DNA of 64,000 bases from Sphingomonas sp. J315. GTDB lineage: Bacteria; Pseudomonadota; Alphaproteobacteria; Sphingomonadales; Sphingomonadaceae. The stretch covers positions 744,001-808,000 of the forward strand of contig NZ_CP088296.1 of assembly GCF_024666595.1 (NCBI RefSeq). Direction: 5' to 3'. The translations under genes and the position numbers were made by a program. Below are positions 36,676 to 45,962 of this stretch, piece by piece. Position 1 is the first letter of the stretch, and every line of letters starts with the position of its first letter. A model generated the notes under the pieces. It was not told the origin of the DNA, searched no databases, and worked only from the letters and a program-made list of their open reading frames with translations.

Positions 36676-37629
36676 ATGCACGGCTCTCACCATCACCACG
36701 GCCCCGCCGGGCATAATCATTCAGGCCACGGCCATAGCCACGCGCCGAAGGACTTCGGTCGCGCCTTCGCGATCGGCACCGTTCTCAATCTCGGCTTCGT
36801 GCTGGTCGAGGGGCTGGCGGGGATCGCGACCGGATCGATGGCGCTGCTCGCCGATGCCGGGCACAATCTGTCCGACGTCGTTGGGCTGCTGATCGCCTGG
36901 GGTGGAGCATCGCTCGCCAAGCGCCCCGCGTCGCGCCGCTTCACTTATGGGTTGAGCAGTTCGACCATTCTCGGCGCGCTCGCCAATGCGGTGTTGCTGC
37001 TGTTCGCGGTCGGCGCGATTGCGCTGGAGGCGGTGCGGCGCTTCGGCGATCCTTCGCCCGTGCCAGGCGCGACGGTGATGATCGTCGCCGGGATCGGCAT
37101 CGTCATCAATACCGCGACCGCCCTGCTGTTCATGCGCGGCAGCAAGGACGACCTCAACATCCGCGGTGCCTATCTCCACATGGCCGCCGATGCCGCAGTC
37201 TCCGCCGCCGTGGTGGTCGGCGGCGCGTTGATCCTGTTCACCGGCGCGAACTGGATCGACCCCGCGCTCAGCCTGCTGATCGTCGTCGTAATCCTGTGGA
37301 GCACTTGGGGGTTGCTGCGCGATTCGGTGGTGATGGCGCTGCACGCCGTCCCCCCGGGGATCGACGCCGAAAAGGTCGAGGAAAGTCTCGCCACACTGCC
37401 CGGCGTGGCGCGGGTCCACGATCTTCATATCTGGCCGATGAGCACGACCCAGGTGGCTCTGACCGCGCATCTCCAGATGCCCGGCGGCCATCCAGGCGAC
37501 GCGTTTCTCCACGATGCCCAGCACCGACTGGCGCATGATTTCGGAATCAACCACGCGACGCTCCAGATCGAGATCGGCGATGGCGACCCGTGCCGCCTAC
37601 ATGGCGGCCACGGAGCCGGGCATGGCTGA
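36676..37629 (+). CDS. Cation diffusion facilitator family metal exporter
   Basis: The 317-residue protein has an N-terminal His-rich arm (MHGSHHHHGPAGHNHSGHGH...) followed by six membrane helices typical of CDF/ZnT transporters. Metal sites are in LLADAGHNLSDVVGLL (HxxxD) and YLHMAADAAVSA. The C-terminal cytoplasmic domain has VHDLHIWPMSTTQVALTAHLQMP. It exports Zn2+, Co2+ or similar divalent metals by proton antiport; the His-rich arm favours zinc or cobalt. It overlaps the next gene. Confidence 0.92.
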   Translation: MHGSHHHHGPAGHNHSGHGHSHAPKDFGRAFAIGTVLNLGFVLVEGLAGIATGSMALLADAGHNLSDVVGLLIAWGGASLAKRPASRRFTYGLSSSTILGALANAVLLLFAVGAIALEAVRRFGDPSPVPGATVMIVAGIGIVINTATALLFMRGSKDDLNIRGAYLHMAADAAVSAAVVVGGALILFTGANWIDPALSLLIVVVILWSTWGLLRDSVVMALHAVPPGIDAEKVEESLATLPGVARVHDLHIWPMSTTQVALTAHLQMPGGHPGDAFLHDAQHRLAHDFGINHATLQIEIGDGDPCRLHGGHGAGHG

Positions 37630-38290
37630 CCCGGCACAGCCGCTGCGGCTGGTCATCTTCGACTTCGACGGCACGCTGTCCGACAGCGGCGGCTGGTTCC
37701 TGTCGATCATCGACCATCTGTCGGATCGCTACAATTTCCGGCGCGTGCACCCCGACGAGATCGAGCCGCTGCGCAAGATGACGTCGCGCGACGTCATCAG
37801 CCATCTGCGCATTCCGCGCTGGAAACTGCCCTTCATCTCGCGCTACGTCCGCAAGCTGTTCGGGCGCAACACCGACAAGGTACATCTGTTCGCCGGCGTG
37901 ACCGAGATGCTCGTCGCGATCGAGGCGATGGGCATCCCCCTCGCGCTCGTCACCTCCAACAGCGAGGCGAATGCCCGCGCCGTCCTCGGCCCCGAAAACG
38001 CGGCGCGATTCAGCTGGTGGGCGTGCGGCGCGTCGCTGTTCGGCAAGGCGCCCAAGTTCCGCAAGATTCTGCGCCAGAGCGGCGTTCCTGCGGCGCAGAT
38101 CATGTCGCTCGGCGACGAAACGCGCGACATCGACGCGGCGCGAGAGGTCGGCATCCGCGCCGCCGCTGTGCTGTGGGGTTATGCCGAGCCCGAGGCGTTC
38201 GCCCACCTCAACCCCGACCTCGCCTTCGCGACGCCGGGCGATGTCGTGACCTATGTCGCTGCCTCAGCCGAGATGGACCGCCAGCCATAG
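37622..38290 (+). CDS. HAD-family hydrolase (phosphoglycolate-phosphatase-like)
   Basis: The 222-residue protein has HAD motifs I VIFDFDGTLSDSGG, II LALVTSNSEANARAVLG, III/IV GKAPKFRKIL and SLGDETRDIDAAREVGI. The helical cap (HLSDRYNFRRV...RYVRKLFGRN) is of class I type. It presumably dephosphorylates a small phosphometabolite. ATG 37622 overlaps the end of the CDF gene, suggesting coupling. Its last 27 bp overlap the convergent cupin gene. Confidence 0.85.
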   Translation: MADPAQPLRLVIFDFDGTLSDSGGWFLSIIDHLSDRYNFRRVHPDEIEPLRKMTSRDVISHLRIPRWKLPFISRYVRKLFGRNTDKVHLFAGVTEMLVAIEAMGIPLALVTSNSEANARAVLGPENAARFSWWACGASLFGKAPKFRKILRQSGVPAAQIMSLGDETRDIDAAREVGIRAAAVLWGYAEPEAFAHLNPDLAFATPGDVVTYVAASAEMDRQP

Positions 38291-38596
38291 GGTCGGGGCG
38301 TCGGGATCTGTCCGCGTCACCCAGTGCCGCGCGCCGCCCGGGATGAAGACATGATCGCCGGGTGCCAGCGCCACCTCGGTTTGTCCCTCGATCCGCAAGC
38401 CCGCAGCGCCGCGAAGCACCACCACCCATTCGTCGGCATCCTGCACGAACGGCGCGTCGGGCGGCGTCGCCTGCCCATGCGACACGATTCGCTCGATCCG
38501 CACCTCACCGCGCTCCAGCAGCGGGGTGAACACCTCCCCCGCCCGCGCGTCGGGCAACGGCGCGAACAGGTTTCCGCCGTGATCAGCCATTGCCAT
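38264..38596 (-). CDS. Cupin-domain protein
   Basis: The 110-residue single-domain cupin has metal-binding motif 1 as [32 protein letters not shown] and motif 2 as [17 protein letters not shown]. Fold and motifs are clear; reaction or ligand is not. ATG 38596 or 38590 (better-spaced from GAGGGG) is the start. It is convergent with the HAD gene and overlaps its 3' end by 27 bp, and divergent from tgt with a 28-bp gap. Confidence 0.85.
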   Translation of the reverse strand: MAMADHGGNLFAPLPDARAGEVFTPLLERGEVRIERIVSHGQATPPDAPFVQDADEWVVVLRGAAGLRIEGQTEVALAPGDHVFIPGGARHWVTRTDPDAPTLWLAVHLG

Positions 38597-38624
38597 TCAC
38601 CCCTCGACATCGCATCGGACAGTC

Positions 38625-39755
38625 ATGTCCCGTTTCACCTTCACCATCCACGCCACCGACGGCAAGGCGCGTACCGGCACGATCGCGATGCAGCGCGGCG
38701 AAATCCGCACCCCCGCCTTCATGCCGGTCGGCACCGCCGCCACAGTCAAGGCGATGAAGCCCCAGGATGTGCGCGCGTCCGGCGCGGATATCATCCTAGG
38801 CAATACCTATCACCTCATGCTGCGTCCCACTGCCGAGCGGGTCGACCGCCTCGGCGGGCTGCACAAATTCATGGGCTGGGATCGCCCGATCCTGACCGAC
38901 AGCGGCGGCTATCAGGTGATGAGCCTGTCCGACCTCACCAAGCGCAGCGAAGAGGGGATCGTCTTCAAGTCGCACCTCGACGGCACGCGCCACATGCTCA
39001 GCCCCGAACGCTCGATCGAGATCCAGCGGCTGCTCGGGTCGAACATCGTGATGGCATTCGACGAACTGGTCCCGACCACCTCGACGCGTGAGGTTCAGGC
39101 GGCGGCAATGGAACGCTCGATGCGCTGGGCAAAGCGCTCGCGCGACGCGTTCGACGCGGGCGGCGACCATGCCGCAAACAACGCGATTTTCGGCATCCAG
39201 CAGGGTGCACTCGATGAAGGGATGCGCAAGGCCAGCGCCGACGCGCTGCTCGACATCGGCTTCGATGGCTATGCGGTCGGCGGCCTCGCGGTGGGTGAGG
39301 GGCAGGAGGCGATGTTCGGCTGCCTCGACTATGCCCCCGGCCAGCTCGACGCGACCAAGCCACGCTATCTGATGGGCGTCGGCAAGCCGGACGACATTGT
39401 CGGCGCGGTCGAGCGCGGGATCGACATGTTCGATTGCGTTCTCCCCACCCGCTCGGGCCGCACCGGCCAGGCATTCACCGCAAACGGTCCGATCAACATT
39501 CGCAACGCCAAATTCGCCGAAGATCAGGGGCCGGTCGACCCGCACTGCGCCTGCCCGGTCTGCGCGACCTGGAGCCGCGCCTATCTCCACCACCTCGTCC
39601 GCGCGGGGGAGATATTGGGGGCGATGCTGATGACCGAGCACAACCTCCATTTCTATCAGTCGCTGATGGCCGATCTGCGCGCCGCGATCGCCAAGGGGCG
39701 ACTCACCGCCTTCGCCAATGCGTTTCGCGCGCAATATTATGGCAGGCGCGACTGA
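38625..39755 (+). CDS. tgt: Queuine/preQ1 tRNA-guanine transglycosylase Tgt
   Basis: The 376-residue TIM-barrel enzyme exchanges G34 for preQ1 in tRNAs with GUN anticodons. The active-site region [13 protein letters not shown] and [13 protein letters not shown] are present, plus [24 protein letters not shown] and the structural zinc site [22 protein letters not shown]. Together with queA upstream it gives two consecutive queuosine steps; queC/D/E/F are not in the window. Confidence 0.97.
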   Translation: MSRFTFTIHATDGKARTGTIAMQRGEIRTPAFMPVGTAATVKAMKPQDVRASGADIILGNTYHLMLRPTAERVDRLGGLHKFMGWDRPILTDSGGYQVMSLSDLTKRSEEGIVFKSHLDGTRHMLSPERSIEIQRLLGSNIVMAFDELVPTTSTREVQAAAMERSMRWAKRSRDAFDAGGDHAANNAIFGIQQGALDEGMRKASADALLDIGFDGYAVGGLAVGEGQEAMFGCLDYAPGQLDATKPRYLMGVGKPDDIVGAVERGIDMFDCVLPTRSGRTGQAFTANGPINIRNAKFAEDQGPVDPHCACPVCATWSRAYLHHLVRAGEILGAMLMTEHNLHFYQSLMADLRAAIAKGRLTAFANAFRAQYYGRRD

Positions 39756-39805
39756 TTGCACCCGCCCCGTCCCTGTCCTACTCCTGTGACACAGAGGAGT
39801 ATCCA

Positions 39806-40015
39806 GTGACCGACAAGACCGACGCCGCTGAAGAGATTGCAAACGAAATCACCGCCGCCGCACGTCAGGCGCGCGAGATCGCCGAGCGGGCGGAAGGCAC
39901 GCCCAAGCCCGGCGATGCGAAGAAATGGCCGCTGGCGCAGATCGGCATCGGCATCGGTTCCGCCGCACTCGCCGCCGCCGTGATTTACGCCGCGCGCAGC
40001 CGCAAGAAAGACTGA
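39806..40015 (+). CDS. Small single-helix membrane protein (69 aa)
   Basis: Starts at GTG 39806 with GAGGAG seven bases upstream, which decides the start. An acidic/Ala-rich helical N-terminus (DKTDAAEEIANEITAAARQAREIAERAEG) is followed by one membrane helix (AQIGIGIGSAALAAAVIYAA) and a basic RSRKKD anchor. I recognise no family; the layout suits a tail-anchored inner-membrane protein. It sits 28 bp before the M16 peptidase and may be co-transcribed with it. Confidence 0.68.
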   Translation: MTDKTDAAEEIANEITAAARQAREIAERAEGTPKPGDAKKWPLAQIGIGIGSAALAAAVIYAARSRKKD

Positions 40016-40043
40016 CCCTCCCTCCCGACCGGAGACCGACAAG

Positions 40044-42887
40044 ATGCGCCTGACCCGCACCGCGCTGTACCTGAGCGCCGCCCTGCTCCCCTTCGCCGCA
40101 CAGGCCCAGCAGGCCGCACCCGCCGCACAGCAGCAGCAACAGCAGATCGCCGTCGCCCCGCTCGACTTCACCGAACGGACGCTGCCCAACGGCCTCAAAG
40201 TCTATGCGATCCGCGATACCAGCACCGCCAACGTGTCGGTGCAGGTCTGGTACGATGTCGGCAGCAAGGACGATCCCGCGGGCAAGTCGGGCTTCGCGCA
40301 CATGTTCGAGCACCTCATGTTCAAGGGTACCAGAAACCTAGTCGACGAACAGATGGACCGGCTGACCGAGGATGTCGGCGGCTATAACAACGCATCGACC
40401 GCGTCGGACTACACCAATTATTTCGAGGTCGTCCCTGCCAACCATCTCGAGCGGCTGCTGTTTGCCGAGGCCGACCGGATGGCCACGTTGGTCGTTGACG
40501 AGAAGGTCTTCGCCTCCGAACGCGATGTCGTGAAGGAAGAGCTGCGCAGCCGCGTGCTGGCCCAGCCCTATGGCAAGCTGTTCTACGTCTATTTCCCCAA
40601 CATCTCCTACACCGTGCACCCCTATGCCCGTCCCGGCATCGGCAGCATCGAGGATCTGGACGCGGCGAATATCGACGATATTCGCGCCTTTCACGCTACC
40701 TATTACCGGCCTGACAATGCCGTGCTGGTCGTCGCCGGCAATTTCGACCCCGCCCAGCTGGCCAAATGGGTAGACAAATATTTCGCGCCGATCGCGAAGC
40801 CCGATCGCCCGATCCCGCGCGTGACCGTCGCCGAACCGCCGCGCACCACGGCGGTGCGCAAGACGGTTTATGAGCCCAACACTCCGCTGCCTGCGGTGCT
40901 GCTCAGCTATCAGCTGCCGCCGGACAACGATCCCGATCTGCCCGCGCTGACCGTGCTCGACGGGATATTGTCCGGGGGCGAGAATTCGCGGCTCTATCGC
41001 AACCTCGTCTATCGCGATCAGCTGGTGGCGCAGGCCGACACCTTCCTCGATTCGCGCCAGTCGACCGGCGCCTATGCGATGTACGCGATCCTGGCCGGCG
41101 GGAAGTCGGCCGAGGATGGCGAACAGGCGATGCGGCGCGAGATCGCCGAACTGCGCGACACGCCGGTCAGCGCCGCCGAACTTGCCGAGGCGAAGAACGA
41201 GATCCTGACCAGCGCGCTCAAGAGCCGCGAGACGGCGGAGGGCAAGGCGTCGACCCTCGCCGCGTCGATCATCATCGACCGCGACCCGCGCCACAGCGAC
41301 CGCCAGCTCGCCGACATCGCCAAGGTGACCGCCGCCGACGTCCAGCGCGTCGCGCGCAAGTATCTGGGCGACAATCAGTCCGCGGCGCTCATCTATCTCC
41401 CCGACGCCATGGCGCAGGGAGCCAAGGGCGACACGGTTGCAGTCGCTGACACGGTGAAGGTCGCACCCCTGGTCGCGCCAAAGGACATTGTCATCCACAC
41501 TGCGGCGAGCGAGGCGGAACGGGTTGCTGTCCCCGCCCCCGGCGCGCCCGTCGCCCCCACCATCCCCAACGCGGTCGAAACGAAACTCGCCAACGGGATG
41601 CGCGTGATCGTGGTCGAAAAGCGCGACCTGCCGATCGTCACTGCGACTGTCGTTTCCCCGGCGGGCGGCGCCAAGGATCCTGCGGGCAAGGCAGGTACGG
41701 CCGCGCTGGCAGCATCGCTGCTGACCAAGGGAACAGCAACGCGCTCAGCCGAACAGATTGCACAGCAGATCGAATCGCTCGGCGGATCGATCAGCGCCGG
41801 GGCCGACTGGGATGCCGCCTTTGCGACCGTAACGGTCAAGGCCGATCAGGTCGAACCCGCGCTCACCGTGCTCGCCGATGTCGCGCGCAACCCTGCCTTC
41901 GCGCAGGATGAGATCGACCGCGCGCGCAAGCAGACAGTCGACGGCGTCACCGTCCAGCTAGAGAATCCCGCCGCACTGTCGGGCATCGTCGCCAGCCGCG
42001 CTGTGTTCGGCGACCGCGCCTATGGCAACATGCTGTCGGGCAGCCCGACCTCGCTGCCGCGGATCACGCGACAGGATGTCGTGTCCGCCTATGGCAATTC
42101 CTGGCGTCCGAACCATTCGGCGCTGGTCATCGTCGGCGACATTGGCAGCAAGGATGCAACCACGCTCGCGCAGAAACTGTTCGGCGACTGGCAACGCGGC
42201 GCACTGACAATTCAGGCAAGCGCGGCCCAGCCAGCGCTTGCCCCGCGCGTGATTGTCGTCGACCTGCCCGAAGCTGGTCAGGCCGGCGTGGTTATCGCGC
42301 GTGCCGGCATCGCGCGCAGCGACCGCGACTTCTACGCGGCACAGGTCGCCAACGCCACACTCGGCGTCGGCTTCACCTCGCGCCTCAATCGTGAAATCCG
42401 CATCAAGCGCGGTCTGGCCTATGGCGCGGGCAGCAGCGTAGACGCACGCCGCGCGCCGGGCATCGTCACCGCCTCGACCCAGACCAAGAACCCGTCGGCC
42501 CCCGAAGTGGTCAAGCTGATCGCCGAGGAAATGACCAGGCTGGGCGCGGCCCCGGTCCCCGCCGCCGAGCTCGAATCGCGCAAGGCGGTGCTGGTCGGCA
42601 GCTTCGGCCGCCGGATCGAACGCACCGACGGCATCGCCGGCGCGCTCGCCGACTATGTCGCCGACGGCGTCCCCCTCGACACGCTGCAAAAGTATATCCC
42701 GTCGATCCAGGGCGTCGATCCGGCAGCGGTGCAGGCAGCGGCCAAGAAGGTGCTCGACCCGAGCAACGCCAGCATCGTCGTGGTCGGCGACGCAAACGCG
42801 TTCGTGGACGAGCTGCGCAAGAGCTACCCGCATCTGGAGGTGATCCCGGCCAGCGCGCTCAACCTCGACAGCGCGACGTTGAAGTAG
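40044..42887 (+). CDS. Periplasmic M16-family (pitrilysin-type) double-domain zinc peptidase
   Basis: The 947-residue protein has a signal peptide ending AAQAQ and a Gln-rich stretch (about 29-35). The first M16 domain has the inverted zinc motif HxxEH (His86, Glu89, His90 in FAHMFEHLMFKGT), and the downstream Glu is expected in the EELRSR region. A second M16 domain (about 505-940) begins ETKLANGMRVIVVEKRDLPIV and lacks HxxEH, as normal for the inactive half. It forms a clam-shell that degrades peptides. The fused two-domain form is common in this order. Confidence 0.93.
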   Translation: MRLTRTALYLSAALLPFAAQAQQAAPAAQQQQQQIAVAPLDFTERTLPNGLKVYAIRDTSTANVSVQVWYDVGSKDDPAGKSGFAHMFEHLMFKGTRNLVDEQMDRLTEDVGGYNNASTASDYTNYFEVVPANHLERLLFAEADRMATLVVDEKVFASERDVVKEELRSRVLAQPYGKLFYVYFPNISYTVHPYARPGIGSIEDLDAANIDDIRAFHATYYRPDNAVLVVAGNFDPAQLAKWVDKYFAPIAKPDRPIPRVTVAEPPRTTAVRKTVYEPNTPLPAVLLSYQLPPDNDPDLPALTVLDGILSGGENSRLYRNLVYRDQLVAQADTFLDSRQSTGAYAMYAILAGGKSAEDGEQAMRREIAELRDTPVSAAELAEAKNEILTSALKSRETAEGKASTLAASIIIDRDPRHSDRQLADIAKVTAADVQRVARKYLGDNQSAALIYLPDAMAQGAKGDTVAVADTVKVAPLVAPKDIVIHTAASEAERVAVPAPGAPVAPTIPNAVETKLANGMRVIVVEKRDLPIVTATVVSPAGGAKDPAGKAGTAALAASLLTKGTATRSAEQIAQQIESLGGSISAGADWDAAFATVTVKADQVEPALTVLADVARNPAFAQDEIDRARKQTVDGVTVQLENPAALSGIVASRAVFGDRAYGNMLSGSPTSLPRITRQDVVSAYGNSWRPNHSALVIVGDIGSKDATTLAQKLFGDWQRGALTIQASAAQPALAPRVIVVDLPEAGQAGVVIARAGIARSDRDFYAAQVANATLGVGFTSRLNREIRIKRGLAYGAGSSVDARRAPGIVTASTQTKNPSAPEVVKLIAEEMTRLGAAPVPAAELESRKAVLVGSFGRRIERTDGIAGALADYVADGVPLDTLQKYIPSIQGVDPAAVQAAAKKVLDPSNASIVVVGDANAFVDELRKSYPHLEVIPASALNLDSATLK

Positions 42888-43008
42888 CGATTGGCGGGGC
42901 GCTGGCTACCACATGGTTTCGGGTGCCCCATCAAATGCTCAGATTTGTCTCATGACCTTACCGACCGCCTAGCCCACCTCCGCCGATGGACACGCTGAGG
43001 GGAAGGCA

Positions 43009-43659
43009 ATGACGGGTGAAGGCGTCGGACAGGCGAAGCGCTGGCTGAAGTGGTATAGCTTGCTCGCGGCGGTCCCTTTCGGCTTCGGCCTCCTGCGCGC
43101 TTGGCTGGAATTTTATCTCATCCTGCCGATACTGGTTGGCTTGGCCGGCCTCTATCTGGCAGCGATCGCAGTTACCGTCCGATGGTCCATCGCCGCATGG
43201 CATGCGAAGCCGCTGGGTGTGACCCTGACACGGCGACTCGCGACGATACTGATACCGCCTTCGCTGCTTCTGACGGCGATTTGCCTCTTTCCTCCGTTGG
43301 GACAGGCTGGCGGCCGGATCGGCCTCATCGCACAGATCACGATGTACGGTCAGCGGTTCGAGGAGATTATTGCAAAGGAAGGGGCCACCCCAACCGCCGA
43401 TGGTCGGGGCGAATTTCGCGGAGTGTCCTATTGGATCGACCCCGGACCACCGGTCCGGGTGGCCTTCTTTCCAGAGGGGTTTCTCGATAATTGGTCGGCG
43501 CTGATCTACGACCCTACCGGCGAGATGATGCAGGCTGATGGCTTTGATCCGGTCACGGGCAAATTCCGTGCAGCTGATCGCGTGACCAAGCTGTTCGGCG
43601 GAGACTTGCTTTGGTGTCGCCCGATTTGGGGAGACTATTACGAATGCGGCTTCACCTGA
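43009..43659 (+). CDS. Hypothetical membrane protein (216 aa)
   Basis: ATG 43009 follows GGGGAAGG. Three hydrophobic helices (YSLLAAVPFGFGLL; LEFYLILPILVGLAGLYLAAIAVTV; ILIPPSLLLTAICLFPPLG) are followed by a soluble aromatic-rich domain (SYWIDPGPPVRVAFFPEGFLDNWSALIYDPTG...CRPIWGDYYECGF) with two Cys near the end. I recognise no family. Codon use is a little less GC-rich than its neighbours. Confidence 0.65.
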   Translation: MTGEGVGQAKRWLKWYSLLAAVPFGFGLLRAWLEFYLILPILVGLAGLYLAAIAVTVRWSIAAWHAKPLGVTLTRRLATILIPPSLLLTAICLFPPLGQAGGRIGLIAQITMYGQRFEEIIAKEGATPTADGRGEFRGVSYWIDPGPPVRVAFFPEGFLDNWSALIYDPTGEMMQADGFDPVTGKFRAADRVTKLFGGDLLWCRPIWGDYYECGFT

Positions 43660-43756
43660 CCCGACACTCGAATCCCTAATATTAGCTTAACTATCAATCG
43701 TTTCACCCCGGGACGCGTCCAAAACGGCAGCAGAAATTAAACCTTCGTAGCTCTAT

Positions 43757-44848
43757 ATGGCAGGCTCGGGATTCTCTCCCGGCGGGACGAATATGCTGCG
43801 GCGGATGACACGGATACAGCTGAGGGGCCTTGCGGCGGCGCTGATCGCGTCGCTGATCGGAGCCGGCTTTTCCGCACATGCCGGGCTGACTGCGCTGCAC
43901 GCGTCGGAGCAGGGCGCGCAGCGCGCCGGGCCGGAGCCGACCGGATACGAGGCGGACGATCATTTCCCCGGCGCCGCCTTCTACCAGCTGGCCGATGACG
44001 ACGCGATCGGTGCCCCCACCCAGGGCGCAACCGGCACGGTCGAGCTGCCCGACACGCCGGTGCCCGAAGGCGCGGCGGTCGATCCGACCATCCGCCCCGC
44101 CCCGCCGTTCGAGCTGCGCGGATCGGCGCAGGACAAGGCGCGCGCGCTGCAATGCCTGACCACCGCAATCTATTACGAGGCCGCGACCGAACCCGATGAC
44201 GGCCAGCGCGCGGTGGCGCAGGTGATCCTCAACCGCGCCCGCCACCCGACCTTCCCCGGCACGATCTGCGGCGTCGTCTTTCAGGGCTCGGAAAAGCCGG
44301 GATGCCAGTTCAGCTTCGCCTGTGACGGCTCGATGGCGCGCAAGCCGTCGCGTGCCCATTGGGACCGCGCCGCACGGGTTGCATCGGCGGCACTGGCGGG
44401 CGGGGTGTTCGCGCCGGTCGGCATGGCGACCCATTATCATACCCACGCCGTCACCCCCAGCTGGAACAAGAGCTTGGTGATGACCGGCGTGTTCGGCGCG
44501 CATTTCTTCCATCGCTGGAAGGGCTATTGGGGCACCGGCGCGGCGTTCACCCGGAGCTATCGCGGCGGTGAGCCCATGCCTGGACCGAAGATGCAGGTCG
44601 CGGCGATGTCCGCTACTCCGACGGCCAAGCCCAGCCCGGTCGCAACTCCGGTCGCGACCGTCGGCGCGGTGCAGCGGCCCGGCAACCCTTTGCTCCGCCC
44701 CACGCCCGCCGTGCCGATGCCGAAGATCGAACGCCCTGCCCCGCGTCGCGACGAGGCCGAAAGCGGCGACCCGCTGCCCCGCTATGCCGAGCCTGCCGAC
44801 TCGCAGGTGCTCGATCGATGGAAGGACAGCGGCAAGCCGATCCGCTAA
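43757..44848 (+). CDS. SleB-like cell wall hydrolase
   Basis: The 363-residue protein (351 if ATG 43793 is used) has an N-terminal anchor (GLAAALIASLIGAGFSAHA). Its Hydrolase_2/SleB domain reads CLTTAIYYEAATEPDDGQRAVAQVILNRARHPTFPGTICGVVFQGSEKPGCQFSFACDG and includes THYHTHAVTPSW. Catalytic Glu is probably in YYEA. The family cleaves peptidoglycan glycan strands; in non-sporeformers it acts in envelope remodelling. The C-terminal 110 residues are Pro/Ala-rich and probably disordered. A terminator hairpin follows. Confidence 0.88.
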   Translation: MAGSGFSPGGTNMLRRMTRIQLRGLAAALIASLIGAGFSAHAGLTALHASEQGAQRAGPEPTGYEADDHFPGAAFYQLADDDAIGAPTQGATGTVELPDTPVPEGAAVDPTIRPAPPFELRGSAQDKARALQCLTTAIYYEAATEPDDGQRAVAQVILNRARHPTFPGTICGVVFQGSEKPGCQFSFACDGSMARKPSRAHWDRAARVASAALAGGVFAPVGMATHYHTHAVTPSWNKSLVMTGVFGAHFFHRWKGYWGTGAAFTRSYRGGEPMPGPKMQVAAMSATPTAKPSPVATPVATVGAVQRPGNPLLRPTPAVPMPKIERPAPRRDEAESGDPLPRYAEPADSQVLDRWKDSGKPIR

Positions 44849-44854
44849 ACCAAA

Positions 44855-44884
44855 ACGGCCCCCGCACCGGGGTGCGGAGGCCGT
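44855..44884. terminator. Bidirectional hairpin between convergent genes
   Basis: ACGGCCCCCGCACC (44855-44868), GG loop, GGTGCGGAGGCCGT (44871-44884), with a single mismatch. It lies between the SleB stop and the stop of the minus-strand repeat protein and can serve both. Confidence 0.75.
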
Positions 44885-44909
44885 CATTGCCAGCAGGTAA
44901 CGTCGGCGC

Positions 44910-45491
44910 TTAGCGGCGGTTTTGCCAGTCGCGACGTTCCCACCGGATCTTGCGCGCCAGCACGTCGAAGCGCCGGTCGAGGTCGGCCCGCTCGGCCACC
45001 GTCAGGCCCGGACGGCTCTGGCGATACCGTGCCTCAAGGGCGACGATGCCCCGGAACTCGGCGCGCAGGCGCATGGCCTCGGCACGGGTGAGCTGGCCGT
45101 TGCGCACGCCCTGGTCGATCCGGCGATCGAGGATCGCCTGGCGCTGGTTGATGTTCCACCAGTTGCCAGCACCCTGGTCATCGTGTCGCTCAGCGCGAAT
45201 CTTGCGCGACAGTGCGTCGAAGCGGCGGTCGAGATCGGCGCGTTCGGCCATCGTCAGGCCTGGAGCCGAGCGGCGATAGCGAATCTCGAGATCGGCAATG
45301 CCGCGGAACTCGGCGCGCAGACGAGCCGCCTCGCCACGGGTCAGCTGGCCGTTGCGAACGCCCTGATCGATCCGGCGATCGAGCTGCGCCTGACGCTGGT
45401 TGATATTCTGCCACCCGGCCTGCGCAGTAGCGGCGGGAACGGTGGCGGCGGCGATGCCAAGACCGGCAACGATCAGTGCAATCTTCTTCAT
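44910..45491 (-). CDS. Exported protein of two tandem 84-residue repeats
   Basis: The 193-residue protein starts at ATG 45491 behind AGGAGAAAG. After a signal peptide (MKKIALIVAGLGIAAATVPAATAQA) come two near-identical helical repeats. Each contains NINQRQAxLDRRIDQGVRNG, QLTRxEAxRLRAEFRGI, and RYRxSxPGLTxAERADLDRRFDxLxRKIRxER. The motif resembles calcium-free EF-like or DUF-type helical repeats seen in sphingomonad periplasmic proteins; the function is unknown. The duplication is recent enough to be obvious at DNA level too. The product is highly basic. Confidence 0.8.
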   Translation of the reverse strand: MKKIALIVAGLGIAAATVPAATAQAGWQNINQRQAQLDRRIDQGVRNGQLTRGEAARLRAEFRGIADLEIRYRRSAPGLTMAERADLDRRFDALSRKIRAERHDDQGAGNWWNINQRQAILDRRIDQGVRNGQLTRAEAMRLRAEFRGIVALEARYRQSRPGLTVAERADLDRRFDVLARKIRWERRDWQNRR

Positions 45492-45684
45492 CGACTTTCT
45501 CCTCTTCAAATTCGTCGCCGCATCGGCGGCTGTCCCCTTTATGGTGAACAGGTGTCTCAGCGATTTGGCGGGAATGTCGTTATTGTGTCGCGGCGTGTCG
45601 CACCTGCGACAGGTCCGTTCATAATCGTTAACGGGTGAAGTGTTCTATCTTGCCAAAACACCTTCAAGGAGTCATCTTGACGTC

Positions 45685-45912
45685 ATGCTGAACCTTCTTT
45701 CCCTCGTCACCGGTGCCGTCGCGCTCCTCATCGCGCTGATCGGCATCCTGCCCATCCCGCTGCTGCCGCTGGTCAACTGGATCGCTTTTCCGATCGCGGT
45801 TGTCGGGCTGGTATTTGGTCTGCTGTCGAGCGGCACCGCAGGCCGGAACCTCAACATCGTGGTGCTGGTGATCAGCGGGCTGCGCCTGTTCCTGACCGGC
45901 GGCCTCATCTGA
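45685..45912 (+). CDS. Small two- to three-helix membrane protein (75 aa)
   Basis: Almost entirely hydrophobic: MLNLLSLVTGAVALLIALIGILPIPLLPLVNWIAFPIAVVGLVFGLLSSGTAGRNLNIVVLVISGLRLFLTGGLI. It has the appearance of small DUF4190-like inner-membrane proteins, though I cannot assign a family. AAGGAG lies 12 bp upstream, a long spacing. It is followed by a clean terminator and is divergent from the repeat protein. Confidence 0.7.
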   Translation: MLNLLSLVTGAVALLIALIGILPIPLLPLVNWIAFPIAVVGLVFGLLSSGTAGRNLNIVVLVISGLRLFLTGGLI

Positions 45913-45921
45913 ATCGACGGA

Positions 45922-45950
45922 AACGCCCCGGCTGTGAGAGCCGGGGCGTT
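45922..45950. terminator. Hairpin terminator between convergent genes
   Basis: AACGCCCCGGCT (45922-45933), loop GTGAG, AGCCGGGGCGTT (45939-45950): a perfect 12-bp stem, nine bases past the small membrane gene's stop. It also lies just past the minus-strand stop at 45963. Confidence 0.85.
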
Positions 45951-45962
45951 CCATCATCGGCG

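Noticed and set aside
40133..40150. CAG/CAA tract in the M16 peptidase as a repeat-expansion site
   Set aside because: A short Gln-rich linker after the signal peptide, common in exported proteins; too short to suggest phase variation.
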